Positions 38,201 to 47,803 of a stretch of 64,000 nucleotides of DNA are shown here, piece by piece (the stretch's first letter is position 1; each line of letters begins with the position of its first letter). The translations under genes and the position numbers were made by a program. The notes under the pieces were generated by a model. That model ran no database searches and was not told the DNA's origin. It worked only from the letters and a program-made list of their open reading frames with translations. Source of the DNA: Wenyingzhuangia gilva (GTDB lineage Bacteria > Bacteroidota > Bacteroidia > Flavobacteriales > Flavobacteriaceae); assembly GCF_030519655.1 (NCBI RefSeq), contig NZ_JAUMIT010000005.1:186001-250000 (forward strand), in the 5' to 3' direction.

Positions 38201-40489
38201 ATGAAGATAATAAGAACATACTCTCTTTTAATCATCGTGCTTTTATCTTTTGAAAATAGCCGTGCACAACAATTAAAAAACATGAAAAAAAATCCAGAAA
38301 TAGAGCAAAAAATACAAGCGCTTTTAACACGAATGACCATTGAAGAAAAAGTAGGTCAAATGAATCAATATAATGGTTTTTGGGATGTTACAGGGCCTGC
38401 CCCAGAAGGAGGAAGTGCTGAAAAAAAATATGAACACTTAAGAAAAGGTTGGGTAGGTTCCATGCTTACAGTTAGAGGTGTAGAACAAGTAAAAGCAGTG
38501 CAAAAAATTGCAGTTGAAGACACCCGATTAGGAATTCCTTTAATTATTGGTTTTGATGTTATTCATGGTTATAAAACTTTAAGTCCAATTCCTTTGGCGG
38601 AAGCTGCAAGTTGGGATTTAAATGCGATTAAAAAATCTGCTGAAATGGCTGCTGCAGAAGCTTCGGCATCTGGAATTAACTGGACATTTGGACCTATGGT
38701 AGATATTTCTAGAGATGCCCGCTGGGGGCGTTCCATGGAAGGTGCTGGTGAAGATCCTTTTTTAGGAAGCAAAATAGCAGTGGCAAGGGTACAAGGTTTT
38801 CAAGGAGATAATTTGTCATCACCTAATACCATTGCTGCTTGTGCCAAACATTTTGCTGCTTATGGATTTTCAGAATCGGGAAAAGAATACAATACGGTTG
38901 ATATAGGAACTTCAACTTTACATAATATTGTTTTACCTCCTTTTAAAGCCGCTGTAGATGCTGGCGTTAGGACTTTAATGAATTCTTTTAATGAGTTGAA
39001 CGGTGTTCCCGCTACAGGAAACGTTTATTTACAAAGAGATATTTTAAAAGGAAAATGGGGATTTAACGGTTTCGTTATTTCTGATTGGGCATCTTTGAAT
39101 GAAATGATTACATGGGGACACGCAAAAAATAAAAGAGAAGCCGCAAGGTTGGCTGCGTTAGCTGGGTCTGATATGGATATGGAAGGTTATGTTTATATTG
39201 AGGAATTAGCTCAGTTGGTAAAAGATGGAGTGATTAAAGAAGCTATTTTAGATGATGCTGTTGCTAGAATTTTAAGAATAAAATTTGAATTAGGTCTTTT
39301 TGATGACCCATATAAATATTGTGATGAAAATAGAGAAAAAGAAATAATAGGTAGTAAAAAAGTACATGAAGCGGTGTTGGACATGGCTAAGAAATCTATA
39401 GTGCTTTTAAAAAATCAGAATAAAATACTTCCATTAAAAAAAGAAGGTCAAAAGATAGCTTTGATAGGTGCTTTGGCTAGTGATAAAAATAGTCCTTTAG
39501 GAAGCTGGAGAATTGCTGCCGAAAATAACACAGCAGTCTCAGTTTTAGAAGGGATGCAACAATACAAAGGAAATGAATTGTTGTTTGAAAAAGGACCAGA
39601 TTTCTTTATCGGGGAATCTAATTTTTTACAAGAGGTAAAGATTAATACGACAGATAAATCAGGGATTAAAGAAGCGATTGAAACGGCTAAAAAAGCAGAT
39701 GTAGTTGTAATGGTTTTAGGAGAAAATGGATTTCAATCCGGAGAAGGGCGTAGTAGAACTGAACTAGATTTACCAGCAATACAGCAAGAATTATTAGAAG
39801 AGGTTTATAAAGTAAATCCTAATATTGTACTAGTATTAAATAACGGAAGACCTTTGTCTATCAATTGGGCAGATAAACACATTCCTGCCATTGTAGAAGC
39901 TTGGCATTTGGGTACGGAAACTGGAAATGCTGTGGCTCAAGTGTTATACGGAGATTATAATCCAAGTGGAAAGTTACCTATGACGTTTCCAAGAAATGTA
40001 GGACAAGTACCTATTTATTACAATTATAAAAATACAGGTAGACCAACCAATAAAGACAACAATGTTTTTTGGTCTCATTATTCAGATGTAGAAAAAACTC
40101 CATTATATCCTTTTGGGTATGGATTAAGCTACACAACTTTTGAATACAGTGATATAAAATTAAGCGAAACTTCTTTCAAAATAGGAGATGATGTTAATGT
40201 TTCTGTGACTTTAAAAAACACGGGAAAAGTAACGGGAAAAGAAGTAGTGCAATTGTATATTAGAGATTTATATGCAAGCGTTACCCGACCTGTTAAAGAA
40301 TTAAAAGGGTTTGAATTGGTTGAATTAAAACCTAATGAAAGTAAAACAATTCACTTTACGTTGAATAAAGAGACCTTAGGGTTTTATAATAACATTGGAG
40401 ATTATGTTATAGAGTCAGGAGAATTTGAGGTGTTTGTAGGAGGTAGTTCCGAGACTACTAATAAAGCTGAGTTTAATTTAGTGGATTAA
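38201..40489 (+). CDS. GH3 beta-glucosidase (BglX-like)
   Basis: A 762-residue GH3 with signal peptide (ENSRAQ). Motifs: MTIEEKVGQMNQ, IIGFDVIHGYKT, FGPMVDISRDARWGR, KHFAAYG and nucleophile Asp295 in FVISDWAS; second domain with GEGRSRTELDLP carrying the probable acid/base region; Fn3-like C-terminal domain. These follow periplasmic BglX closely. It would release glucose from cello- or glucomanno-oligosaccharides. It is the second GH3 in the region, 11 bp after the esterase, and is followed by a small PhnB-like gene. Confidence 0.92.
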   Translation: MKIIRTYSLLIIVLLSFENSRAQQLKNMKKNPEIEQKIQALLTRMTIEEKVGQMNQYNGFWDVTGPAPEGGSAEKKYEHLRKGWVGSMLTVRGVEQVKAVQKIAVEDTRLGIPLIIGFDVIHGYKTLSPIPLAEAASWDLNAIKKSAEMAAAEASASGINWTFGPMVDISRDARWGRSMEGAGEDPFLGSKIAVARVQGFQGDNLSSPNTIAACAKHFAAYGFSESGKEYNTVDIGTSTLHNIVLPPFKAAVDAGVRTLMNSFNELNGVPATGNVYLQRDILKGKWGFNGFVISDWASLNEMITWGHAKNKREAARLAALAGSDMDMEGYVYIEELAQLVKDGVIKEAILDDAVARILRIKFELGLFDDPYKYCDENREKEIIGSKKVHEAVLDMAKKSIVLLKNQNKILPLKKEGQKIALIGALASDKNSPLGSWRIAAENNTAVSVLEGMQQYKGNELLFEKGPDFFIGESNFLQEVKINTTDKSGIKEAIETAKKADVVVMVLGENGFQSGEGRSRTELDLPAIQQELLEEVYKVNPNIVLVLNNGRPLSINWADKHIPAIVEAWHLGTETGNAVAQVLYGDYNPSGKLPMTFPRNVGQVPIYYNYKNTGRPTNKDNNVFWSHYSDVEKTPLYPFGYGLSYTTFEYSDIKLSETSFKIGDDVNVSVTLKNTGKVTGKEVVQLYIRDLYASVTRPVKELKGFELVELKPNESKTIHFTLNKETLGFYNNIGDYVIESGEFEVFVGGSSETTNKAEFNLVD

Positions 40490-40509
40490 TAAAAAAATAT
40501 TTTTTATGG

Positions 40510-40962
40510 ATGACTACAATTAATGTCTATTTATATTTTAATGGTAATTGTGAAGAGGCATTTAGGTATTATAAATCTGTTTTTAACAAAGAGTTCCAAT
40601 ACATAGGGTATTATAAAGATATTTCTGAAGTTATTAGACAAAATTTTCCTAATTGTAAAGATGAACATGTGATGCATGTAGCTTTGCCTATTAGTAAAGA
40701 AACCATCTTGATGGGAGCTGATCTTATCGATTTAAATAGAACAGTAACAATATCATCAAATAAATTTTCTTTATTCGTTAGTGTAGATGATATCAAAGAG
40801 GCCGATAGATTATTTAATGGTTTGTCCAATAAAGGAGTTGTAAAATTACCTATGAGTACTCAGTATTGGGGTTCTTATTATGGTATTTGTGTAGATCAAT
40901 TTGGCGTGAGTTGGAAAATTAGTTGTAGTGTTAGTATACAGGTAATTATGTTTATAAAATAA
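40510..40962 (+). CDS. PhnB-like VOC/glyoxalase-fold protein
   Basis: A 150-residue cytoplasmic protein of the vicinal-oxygen-chelate fold, PhnB/DUF1428-like: YLYFNGNCEEAFRYYKSVF at the start, HVMHVALPI, LFVSVDDIKEADRLF and WGSYYGICVDQFGVSWKI near the end. The function of this family is mostly unknown; members lack the full glyoxalase metal set. It has no signal peptide, unlike all its polysaccharide-enzyme neighbours, and sits 20 bp after a GH3 gene. The 15 residues after WKI differ from the usual family ending. Role in the locus unclear; may be a passenger gene. Confidence 0.8.
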   Translation: MTTINVYLYFNGNCEEAFRYYKSVFNKEFQYIGYYKDISEVIRQNFPNCKDEHVMHVALPISKETILMGADLIDLNRTVTISSNKFSLFVSVDDIKEADRLFNGLSNKGVVKLPMSTQYWGSYYGICVDQFGVSWKISCSVSIQVIMFIK

Positions 40963-40998
40963 AACTCCCATCATGTTTAAAACATAATGGGAGTTTTT
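40960..40998. terminator. Bidirectional terminator between convergent operons
   Basis: AAAACTCCCATCATGTTT / AAACATAATGGGAGTTTT with A-run on one side and T-run on the other, lying between the VOC gene (+) and GH5_7 (-). Confidence 0.88.
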
Positions 40999-41021
40999 AT
41001 ATAAAAAATAATACAGTTTTG

Positions 41022-42341
41022 TTATTCAGTCAATTGATTATTAGCTTGTTTAATCAATTCTAAGGTAGAAACATCAGAAGCAAAAACAGAATTTAAACCT
41101 TGTGGTTCTTGTGGTGGATCAGCGCTAAAATCATCTCCTTCTTTCCATTTTCCATTGGTTGGGTTTGTTTTGGCATAACCTGCAAATCCCCAAAAATTTA
41201 ATCCTGCTAAAATACCTTGTTCCTTATAGCTTTCAACAATTCTTTTAAACACAGCATTGTAAAAAACATTTCTGTTTTCTATAGATGCTGTTGGTGATAA
41301 ACTTTCTTTTTCACGAGGAAAACCAAACTCTGACATTACAATAGGTTTATTTAAAGTTTTGGCCGCAATGATATGTTCATCCATATATTCAAAAGCTTTA
41401 TGAATGGACGTTTGAGTAGATTCTTTTTCGTTGTTAATATCATACCAACCCCAGTTTTTAGGCCACATATGCATGGTTAAATAATCAATGTTTTTGTTAC
41501 TGTGTAATCTCTTATACATGTTAATATCATCTAAGTAACTAGCTTTTCCTTCTGCTCCTGTAGATACCAAATGATTTGGATCTAAAGATTTAATCAAATC
41601 AACTGTTTCGTTTAACCAGCTTGCAAAAGCTATTTCGTGATCGGGAGTCATTAAAACTCTAGGTTCATTCGCTACTTGCCAAGACATAATGGTATTGTCT
41701 TCAGTGTATTTTAAACCAGAGTATTTATTAGTTCTACCAATTATAAATTTTAAATGATTGTAGTAGGCTTCTTTACAAGGTTCACAACTATGGAATTGTT
41801 TGGTGTAGTTCATGTATTCATCCCAAGAATATTGTTCTAAAAATGGATTTGGAACAGTTCCATAACCATTCCATTCTAGGTATTGAGACATTCCACCTGA
41901 CCATATCCAGTTATTGTTTAAGTATAAAACAGCATACATTTTTCTTTTACGCATTTCGGCCATTAAAAAATCCAATCCATCCAAAAGAGCTTTATTGTAT
42001 TTTCCTTGTTTGTATTGTAAAGCCGGACTTACTTTAGAATCTCCACCATCGCCTTCGGCACCTACTAAAATTCGCAAATTATCTATTCCAACGCTTTTCA
42101 TTAAATCTAATTCTTTAACCAAACGTTCTCTGTCTCCAATGTTTTTAGCTGCAATTAAAGGTCCGTACCAATAATTAGTTCCAACAAAATAATAAGGTTT
42201 GTCTCCTTTTAAAAACTGATTGTCTTGAATGCTTATTTTTTTGATGTCAACATTCTTAACAGCATTTTTGTAACGTGTAGTTTTACAGGCTGTAAATAGA
42301 ATTGTTGAGGTAATGAGTAGTATGAATTTATTTAATTTCAT
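41022..42341 (-). CDS. GH5_7-type endo-beta-mannanase lipoprotein
   Basis: A 439-residue lipoprotein (TILFTAC, Cys19). Mannanase-type GH5: FLKGDKPYYFVGTNYWYG at the start of the barrel, NNWIWSGGMSQYLEW, acid/base Glu226 in QVANEPRVL, TMHMWPKNWGW and nucleophile Glu338 in VMSEFGFPRE. This pattern is GH5 subfamily 7. Basic residues follow the Cys (KTTRYKN), favouring a periplasm-facing anchor. It is the last gene of a minus-strand operon with two GH26, GH130, an epimerase and a symporter, all pointing to beta-mannan. Confidence 0.9.
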   Translation of the reverse strand: MKLNKFILLITSTILFTACKTTRYKNAVKNVDIKKISIQDNQFLKGDKPYYFVGTNYWYGPLIAAKNIGDRERLVKELDLMKSVGIDNLRILVGAEGDGGDSKVSPALQYKQGKYNKALLDGLDFLMAEMRKRKMYAVLYLNNNWIWSGGMSQYLEWNGYGTVPNPFLEQYSWDEYMNYTKQFHSCEPCKEAYYNHLKFIIGRTNKYSGLKYTEDNTIMSWQVANEPRVLMTPDHEIAFASWLNETVDLIKSLDPNHLVSTGAEGKASYLDDINMYKRLHSNKNIDYLTMHMWPKNWGWYDINNEKESTQTSIHKAFEYMDEHIIAAKTLNKPIVMSEFGFPREKESLSPTASIENRNVFYNAVFKRIVESYKEQGILAGLNFWGFAGYAKTNPTNGKWKEGDDFSADPPQEPQGLNSVFASDVSTLELIKQANNQLTE

Positions 42342-42352
42342 ATGATTTAATT

Positions 42353-43579
42353 TTATTTAGGTAAAGTGTATAGATCAGTTAGTTTGTTTAATAATGCTGA
42401 TTTTGGTTTGTTTGTAAATGATATAAAGTCTGAGGCACTTTCTTGTTCAGGAGTTGGTACACAGTAAGTGTCTTTGCTATTAGCCCAAAACATTACATAG
42501 CTAATTTTAATTTCTTTATTGGTTAATGTGTAATATAAATTATTTGCATAAAAATTTGGGATTGGAGTATTTTTTCCAGGGGTTACAAAATACCCTGTTT
42601 CTGTAAAAGCGGCTATTTTAATTTTTTCGATGGCCAAATCAGAAATGATTTTTAGTTTTTGATTGGCTTTTTTTACGCCTTCAGCCCCTTGATTGTTAAA
42701 GTCTCCATAGTTATCCATTCCTAAAATATCTACATATTCATCACCGGGATATCTTTCTAAATAAGCTGAAGTAGTGTTAAAGCTATTGTCGGGAGAAAAA
42801 GCAAATAGCATATTGTTTACTTGTTTAATATCACGCAAATAAGTAACGGTAAACCTCCAAATTTCTTTGTATTGTTCTGGGCTACAATAAGCAGCTCCCC
42901 ACCAAAACCAATCTCCATCAAATTCATGAAAGGGTCTAAAAATAAAAGGAACTAATTTTCCATCATTTCCACGCATACTAAGAGCCACTTCTGCTACCTT
43001 GTCAAGTTTTGTTTTGTAATACTCATGATTTTCGCCATTAGGTAAAATACTGATGAATGCGTTTTTTTTCTGAAAATCAGTCATGCTAGAGGTGTAAAAA
43101 TGTTCCCCTTTATAAGGTTCTCTTAAATGCCAACTAAATACATTTATCATTCCTTTGTTATAGGCATCAATAGCGTTTTGTTTTATTTCTTGTTCTTGTT
43201 GATAAAACCAATTGTAAGGAGTTTCATCATTTTGATCATCGGTAATAAACATAAAATCAGAACCCAGTAAACCAGGATCAGATCCTGTTGTTTTTTTTAT
43301 GTCTGATGCTCCTACGTTATTGTTAAAAAAACTACTAAAAGCATCTTGTTGACCAATGATGAATTTTGAATTAGAGAGTGTTTTTAAATGATAAAATAAA
43401 GCTACCGTTTCTGGAGTGGCATTTGGATTAACCATGTAAGTTGTTGTTTCATTGGGAAGTAAAACAAAACCCTCTTCTGATGGAATTACAGGGTCGGTAA
43501 TCATTTCATCACCTAAATCATCATGACTACAAGCATAAGTAAAAAAAGAAATGAAGAGTATTTTGTATAATTTTCTCAT
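42353..43579 (-). CDS. GH26 beta-mannanase, probable surface lipoprotein
   Basis: A 408-residue lipoprotein (SFFTYAC, then SHDDLGDE). The acidic stretch right after Cys resembles the surface-export signal, so this is the best candidate for the outer, polymer-attacking mannanase. GH26 motifs: GQQDAFSS, FSWHLREPY, acid/base Glu219 in RPFHEFDGDWFWWG and nucleophile Glu327 in AAFTETGYF. It differs from the second GH26 of the operon (about 28 residues longer, acidic N-terminus). 6 bp before it on the same strand lies the epimerase gene. Confidence 0.9.
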   Translation of the reverse strand: MRKLYKILFISFFTYACSHDDLGDEMITDPVIPSEEGFVLLPNETTTYMVNPNATPETVALFYHLKTLSNSKFIIGQQDAFSSFFNNNVGASDIKKTTGSDPGLLGSDFMFITDDQNDETPYNWFYQQEQEIKQNAIDAYNKGMINVFSWHLREPYKGEHFYTSSMTDFQKKNAFISILPNGENHEYYKTKLDKVAEVALSMRGNDGKLVPFIFRPFHEFDGDWFWWGAAYCSPEQYKEIWRFTVTYLRDIKQVNNMLFAFSPDNSFNTTSAYLERYPGDEYVDILGMDNYGDFNNQGAEGVKKANQKLKIISDLAIEKIKIAAFTETGYFVTPGKNTPIPNFYANNLYYTLTNKEIKISYVMFWANSKDTYCVPTPEQESASDFISFTNKPKSALLNKLTDLYTLPK

Positions 43580-43585
43580 TCTTTG

Positions 43586-44764
43586 TTATGTGTTTAAAAG
43601 AATAAAGGCCCTTGAAGTATGATAAGGAGCTTTCCACATGCTTACTTTGTCTTCTTCGGTATAAACTTTTCCAGTTTTAGAAACCCTAAAAAACCATTCT
43701 CCATTTTGATGGTCTATTAAATGCTTTTTTGTGTACTCCCATATTTTTAAAGAGGCATTGATGTATTTTTCATCAGGATTTAAATCATTTGCATATTTTA
43801 AACCAATTAAAGCTTCTACTTGTGGCCACCAATGTTTATCGGTATCTACGTGATTTGTGGTTAAGTTTTTCTCGTTTAATACAGCACCGTCAGTATCAAT
43901 TGCTTCTTCTAAAAAAGTATTGGCTACTTTTACTGCTATTGCTTCTGTTCTGTCGATTAAATCTTTGTTATTTAAAGCTTTGGCAGCTTCAATAATAAGC
44001 CAAGCAGCTTCAATATCATGTCCGTAAGAAACAGTATTACTTAACAAATTCCATTGGTCATCAAAAAACAAATCGTAATGATGGTTTTTGTTTAAGAACT
44101 TTTCTAAAAACAAATCAATCAACATTTTTAATGAACTACGTAAAGTGGGAGTATCGTGAATTTTTAATAATGTAGTATAAGCTTCTAATACATGTAAATG
44201 TGTGTTCATGGTTTTAGAAGCATTCATGTCTTTATCACTCAATCTCATATCTTCAATTGGGCTCCAATCCTGATGAAAGGCTTCAAAATAACCCAGATTG
44301 ATGTTGTCTTTGGCATGTTTTTCTAATAAGTTAAAAATTTCTATAGCCCAATTTTTAGCTTCCTCATTTTTAGAAAACAAATAATATTCAGACAAAGCAT
44401 AAATAGTAAATGCTTGTGCGTATACCTGTTTTCTTTTGTTGAGTGGATTCCCTGTGTAATCTAATTCCCAAAAAACACCTTTGTGGTCATCATCATTAAA
44501 ATATGTTTTTAAATAATAAAAAGCTTTGTCACAAATAGGTTGATGTTCTTTTGTGTTTAAATAATTTGATGCTGCTGAAAAAGACCAAAGAATACGTGTG
44601 TTTAAAATAATTCCTTTGGATGCTTGTGGAATGATTTTATTAAAATGATTGATACGACCAACAAACCCTCCGTATTCTTTGTCTAAAGTATGGCGAGTCC
44701 AGTAGTCTAAAACATTTTTTAGTTCTGTTTGTAACTCCGATTTAAGTTGGTTGTATGCGTTCAT
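43586..44764 (-). CDS. Cellobiose/mannobiose 2-epimerase (AGE family)
   Basis: A 392-residue (alpha/alpha)6-barrel protein of the N-acylglucosamine 2-epimerase family without signal peptide, hence cytoplasmic. Motifs: WTRHTLDKEYGGFVGRI, LNTRILWSFSAA, MNTHLHVLEAYT, SYGHDIEAAWLI and KHWWPQVEAL, the conserved His-containing blocks of cellobiose 2-epimerase. It converts mannobiose to 4-O-beta-mannosyl-glucose, the substrate of the adjacent GH130 phosphorylase. The same gene set (epimerase, GH130, symporter, GH26) is known from the Bacteroides fragilis mannan pathway. Confidence 0.93.
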   Translation of the reverse strand: MNAYNQLKSELQTELKNVLDYWTRHTLDKEYGGFVGRINHFNKIIPQASKGIILNTRILWSFSAASNYLNTKEHQPICDKAFYYLKTYFNDDDHKGVFWELDYTGNPLNKRKQVYAQAFTIYALSEYYLFSKNEEAKNWAIEIFNLLEKHAKDNINLGYFEAFHQDWSPIEDMRLSDKDMNASKTMNTHLHVLEAYTTLLKIHDTPTLRSSLKMLIDLFLEKFLNKNHHYDLFFDDQWNLLSNTVSYGHDIEAAWLIIEAAKALNNKDLIDRTEAIAVKVANTFLEEAIDTDGAVLNEKNLTTNHVDTDKHWWPQVEALIGLKYANDLNPDEKYINASLKIWEYTKKHLIDHQNGEWFFRVSKTGKVYTEEDKVSMWKAPYHTSRAFILLNT

Positions 44765-44767
44765 TTT

Positions 44768-45934
44768 TTAGTAAAGTCCTTTGTTCTTGTTAATTAGATC
44801 AATAATGGTGTTTACGGATCCTGCTGATGTAAATGTGTCTTTTGGTGTGTTTATGCAATAATCCAATAGCAAATCTATGGTTGAGGTGGCTACATGCATT
44901 CTAGTGTCTGAGGAAGCGTAATAAATAAAGACTTTTCCATTCTCATCTGCAATCCATCCGTTAGAGAACAATACATTGGATACATCACCTATTCTTTCTT
45001 CGTTTTCTGGAGCCATAAAATGTCCAGCTGGCTGATGGATGACTTTAGAAATATCATTTAGATCAGTCATAAACATATACAAAGTATAACGTAGTCCTGC
45101 AGCAGTGTTTCTAACTCCATGAGCAAGATGCAACCATCCTTTGTCTGTTTTAATAGGAGCTGGTCCTAACCCGTTCTTTAATTCAAATATGGTGTGATAT
45201 ATTTTATTGTTGATGATTTTTTCATCTTTTACGGTTGGATTTGTCATGTCATCAATATATCCTAAACCAATTCCCCCACCATTTCCTACGCTAATAAAAC
45301 CATCTTGAGGTCTTGTGTAAATAGCATATTTTCCATTTACGAATTCAGGATGTAGAACCACATTACGTTGTTGTCCTGAATTTGAAATTAAATCAGGTAA
45401 TCTTTCCCAATTCACTAAATCTTTAGTTCTAACAATTCCTGCATTGGCAATGGCAAAACTTGTGTTTTCTGGCGGAGCATTAGGATCTTTTCTTTCGGTA
45501 CAAAAAACACCGTAAATCCATCCGTCTTCATGTCTAATTAATCGCATATCATAAGCATTGGTGTCGGGCTCGCCTTCTATTTGAGGAATCACACAAGGTT
45601 TGTCCCAAAATTTAAAGCCATCAATACCATTTGTACTTTCTGCAATAGCAAAAAATGATTTTCTATCATTTCCTTCCACACGAACACACATCACATAATT
45701 GTTGTTCCATTTAATAGCTCCTGCATTAAACGCTGCATTAAATCCAATACGTTCTAGTCCATTAGGATTTGTTTCTGGATTTAGATCATATCTCCAGTGT
45801 AAGGGAACATGTTCGGCAGTAATTACTGGGTTCTTATATCTTTGATAAATACCATTTGATTTTGAAATAGGAGTATTTTTTTTACCAATTAAATCTTGAT
45901 AATTTTTTTTAATTTGATTTAAATATTGATTCAT
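44768..45934 (-). CDS. GH130 4-O-beta-D-mannosyl-D-glucose phosphorylase
   Basis: Start taken at the ATG at 45934; an in-frame TTG at 45949 is possible but adds only five residues. 388 residues, cytoplasmic, five-bladed propeller. Motifs: NPVITAEHVP, FNAAFNAGAI, the catalytic Asp region DTNAYDMRLIRHEDGW, GIVRTKDLVNWERL, RPQDGFISVGNGGGIG and GLGPAPIKTDKGWLHLAHG. It phosphorolyses mannosyl-glucose to mannose 1-phosphate and glucose, saving ATP. It lies 3 bp upstream of the epimerase gene. This subgroup (GH130_1) acts on Man-Glc, in agreement with the context. Confidence 0.93.
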   Translation of the reverse strand: MNQYLNQIKKNYQDLIGKKNTPISKSNGIYQRYKNPVITAEHVPLHWRYDLNPETNPNGLERIGFNAAFNAGAIKWNNNYVMCVRVEGNDRKSFFAIAESTNGIDGFKFWDKPCVIPQIEGEPDTNAYDMRLIRHEDGWIYGVFCTERKDPNAPPENTSFAIANAGIVRTKDLVNWERLPDLISNSGQQRNVVLHPEFVNGKYAIYTRPQDGFISVGNGGGIGLGYIDDMTNPTVKDEKIINNKIYHTIFELKNGLGPAPIKTDKGWLHLAHGVRNTAAGLRYTLYMFMTDLNDISKVIHQPAGHFMAPENEERIGDVSNVLFSNGWIADENGKVFIYYASSDTRMHVATSTIDLLLDYCINTPKDTFTSAGSVNTIIDLINKNKGLY

Positions 45935-45954
45935 CTTAATTATTTTCAAAGGGG

Positions 45955-47793
45955 TTAATTTATTTTTTCTTCAAGTGAATTCCACCAGTATTTTTTTAGT
46001 AAGAATAGGCAAGCAGCCAAAACCACTAGAGAAATATATACAGGAGTGTTTTGTCTAAAAACTAAATACATTGGAATGATAACCAAAGCGGTTTGTGCTA
46101 TAATTCCAATGGTAACATTAAACATGTCTTTACCAAACTCTTTGTTTTTCTCAAAGGTTGGATCTTCTAATTGTAATTTTTCATGAATAGGTTTCCAAAA
46201 CCCCCAAGGTCTTACGTTTTTGTAGAATTTTTTTAGCACTTCTTCTTCCGTAGGCGGGGCGGAATAAGTTCCGATAATAGAACCAATGATTGAAGCTAAC
46301 AACAGCAAAGGAAAAAGATATAAACCTAATACGTTTGGAAAAATTTCTGGAATAATGGCTGCTGCCAATAATCCTGATGCCATTCCCCAAAAGAATCCCT
46401 CACCATTAAAACGCCACCAGTGCCATTTTAAAATATTGGCTCCAACGTAACTTCCGTATAAAACAGAAACGATCCACTGTAATACTGAGTTTACATCTTT
46501 GGCAAATAACCCTAAAACTATACTGATGACAACCACTGCAATTCCTGTGATATAATTCATCATTTTTATTTGTTGAGTTGATGCATTAGGTTTTTGATAT
46601 TTTAAATAAATATCATTTACCAAATAAGCTTGAGCAGCATTTAAAGTTCCTGCAAAAGTTGACATAAATGCAGCAATCAATCCTGCTAACAACAATCCTA
46701 ATAAACCAACAGGGACAAATTCTTTAATGGCAGTTGGTAAAATTAATTCAAAATCAATATCACCAGAAACGGTTAACAAATCTAGTCTTTCATAATAAAC
46801 CAAAGCCAGTGCAGCAAAACCAGCAATCATTAAATATCTAATCGGCATAAGAATTACCGATACAAATCCACTCATTTTAGAAGCTTCGGCAGGAGATTTT
46901 GTAGATAATATTTTTTGCATATCATAAGTAGGAGCGGGTCCTGCAACACTTACTAATACTCCTTTAAAAACCATCATCATAAAAAAGATAGAGAATAGGT
47001 TAAAACCATCTTCTTGTATTTTCTGATTTACTTCTGGAATAATTTTACTCCAATCCATATTTAACTCCCAATTAAAGAAAGGACTCATCCAGCCATCGGG
47101 AACATTTAAAGTGTTTTCTCCTACAGCCATAAAACCTAAGTAACCAATTACCAAAGCAGCAATAGTCATAATGGCAAATTGAACTACATCAGCCCAAACA
47201 ATTCCAGACATTCCTCCTAGAAGAGAATAAAAAACAGCAAAAAGAGTGAAAATAATTCCGTAAAAATGAGGAACAAACTCAGGAGACACGGCAAAAGGAA
47301 TATAATTGCTAACGACTTCCCAAGGAATAAAAATTTCGATAAATTTTCCCAATCCTATAAAACCATATGCCAAATAACCCAAGCAGACAATTAAGGCAAA
47401 AAAGACGACAATGACATGTGATAGTTTGGCTCCTTTTTTAAATCCAAATCTGGTTCCAATCCATTCTGCTCCAGTAGTTGCGTTAGATTTTCTTAACCAT
47501 TTAGACAAATAGACCATTAAAAAAATCTGATTAAAAACAGGCCAAAGCCATGGAATCCAGGCACTTTTAATTCCATAAACAAACATAATAGTTACCAACC
47601 AGATGGTTCCAGAAATATCAAACATTCCAGAGGCGTTAGACAAACCTAACATGTACCACGGAATGGATTTTCCACCTAACAAATAATCATCTTTGCTTTT
47701 GTTTGCACCTTTTCTAAGTAACAAACCAATAACAATAATAGTTATTAAGTAGGCGGCTATGATGAGTAAATCAACAGTGTGAAGTAATTTCAT
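45955..47793 (-). CDS. Sodium/sugar symporter of the mannan operon
   Basis: A 612-residue SSS-family transporter with about 13-14 membrane segments. SSS signatures: DYLLGGKSIPWYMLGLSNASGMFDISG and GGMSGIVWADVVQFAIM. The long cytoplasmic piece PPTEEEVLKKFYKNVRPWGFWKP separates the last segments. In homologous gene sets this protein carries mannobiose from periplasm to cytoplasm for the epimerase/phosphorylase pair. It shares only the family with the arabinose-block symporter (612 versus 529 residues). Flanked by GH26 (11 bp) and GH130. Confidence 0.9.
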   Translation of the reverse strand: MKLLHTVDLLIIAAYLITIIVIGLLLRKGANKSKDDYLLGGKSIPWYMLGLSNASGMFDISGTIWLVTIMFVYGIKSAWIPWLWPVFNQIFLMVYLSKWLRKSNATTGAEWIGTRFGFKKGAKLSHVIVVFFALIVCLGYLAYGFIGLGKFIEIFIPWEVVSNYIPFAVSPEFVPHFYGIIFTLFAVFYSLLGGMSGIVWADVVQFAIMTIAALVIGYLGFMAVGENTLNVPDGWMSPFFNWELNMDWSKIIPEVNQKIQEDGFNLFSIFFMMMVFKGVLVSVAGPAPTYDMQKILSTKSPAEASKMSGFVSVILMPIRYLMIAGFAALALVYYERLDLLTVSGDIDFELILPTAIKEFVPVGLLGLLLAGLIAAFMSTFAGTLNAAQAYLVNDIYLKYQKPNASTQQIKMMNYITGIAVVVISIVLGLFAKDVNSVLQWIVSVLYGSYVGANILKWHWWRFNGEGFFWGMASGLLAAAIIPEIFPNVLGLYLFPLLLLASIIGSIIGTYSAPPTEEEVLKKFYKNVRPWGFWKPIHEKLQLEDPTFEKNKEFGKDMFNVTIGIIAQTALVIIPMYLVFRQNTPVYISLVVLAACLFLLKKYWWNSLEEKIN

Positions 47794-47803
47794 AAAGTCT
47801 TAT

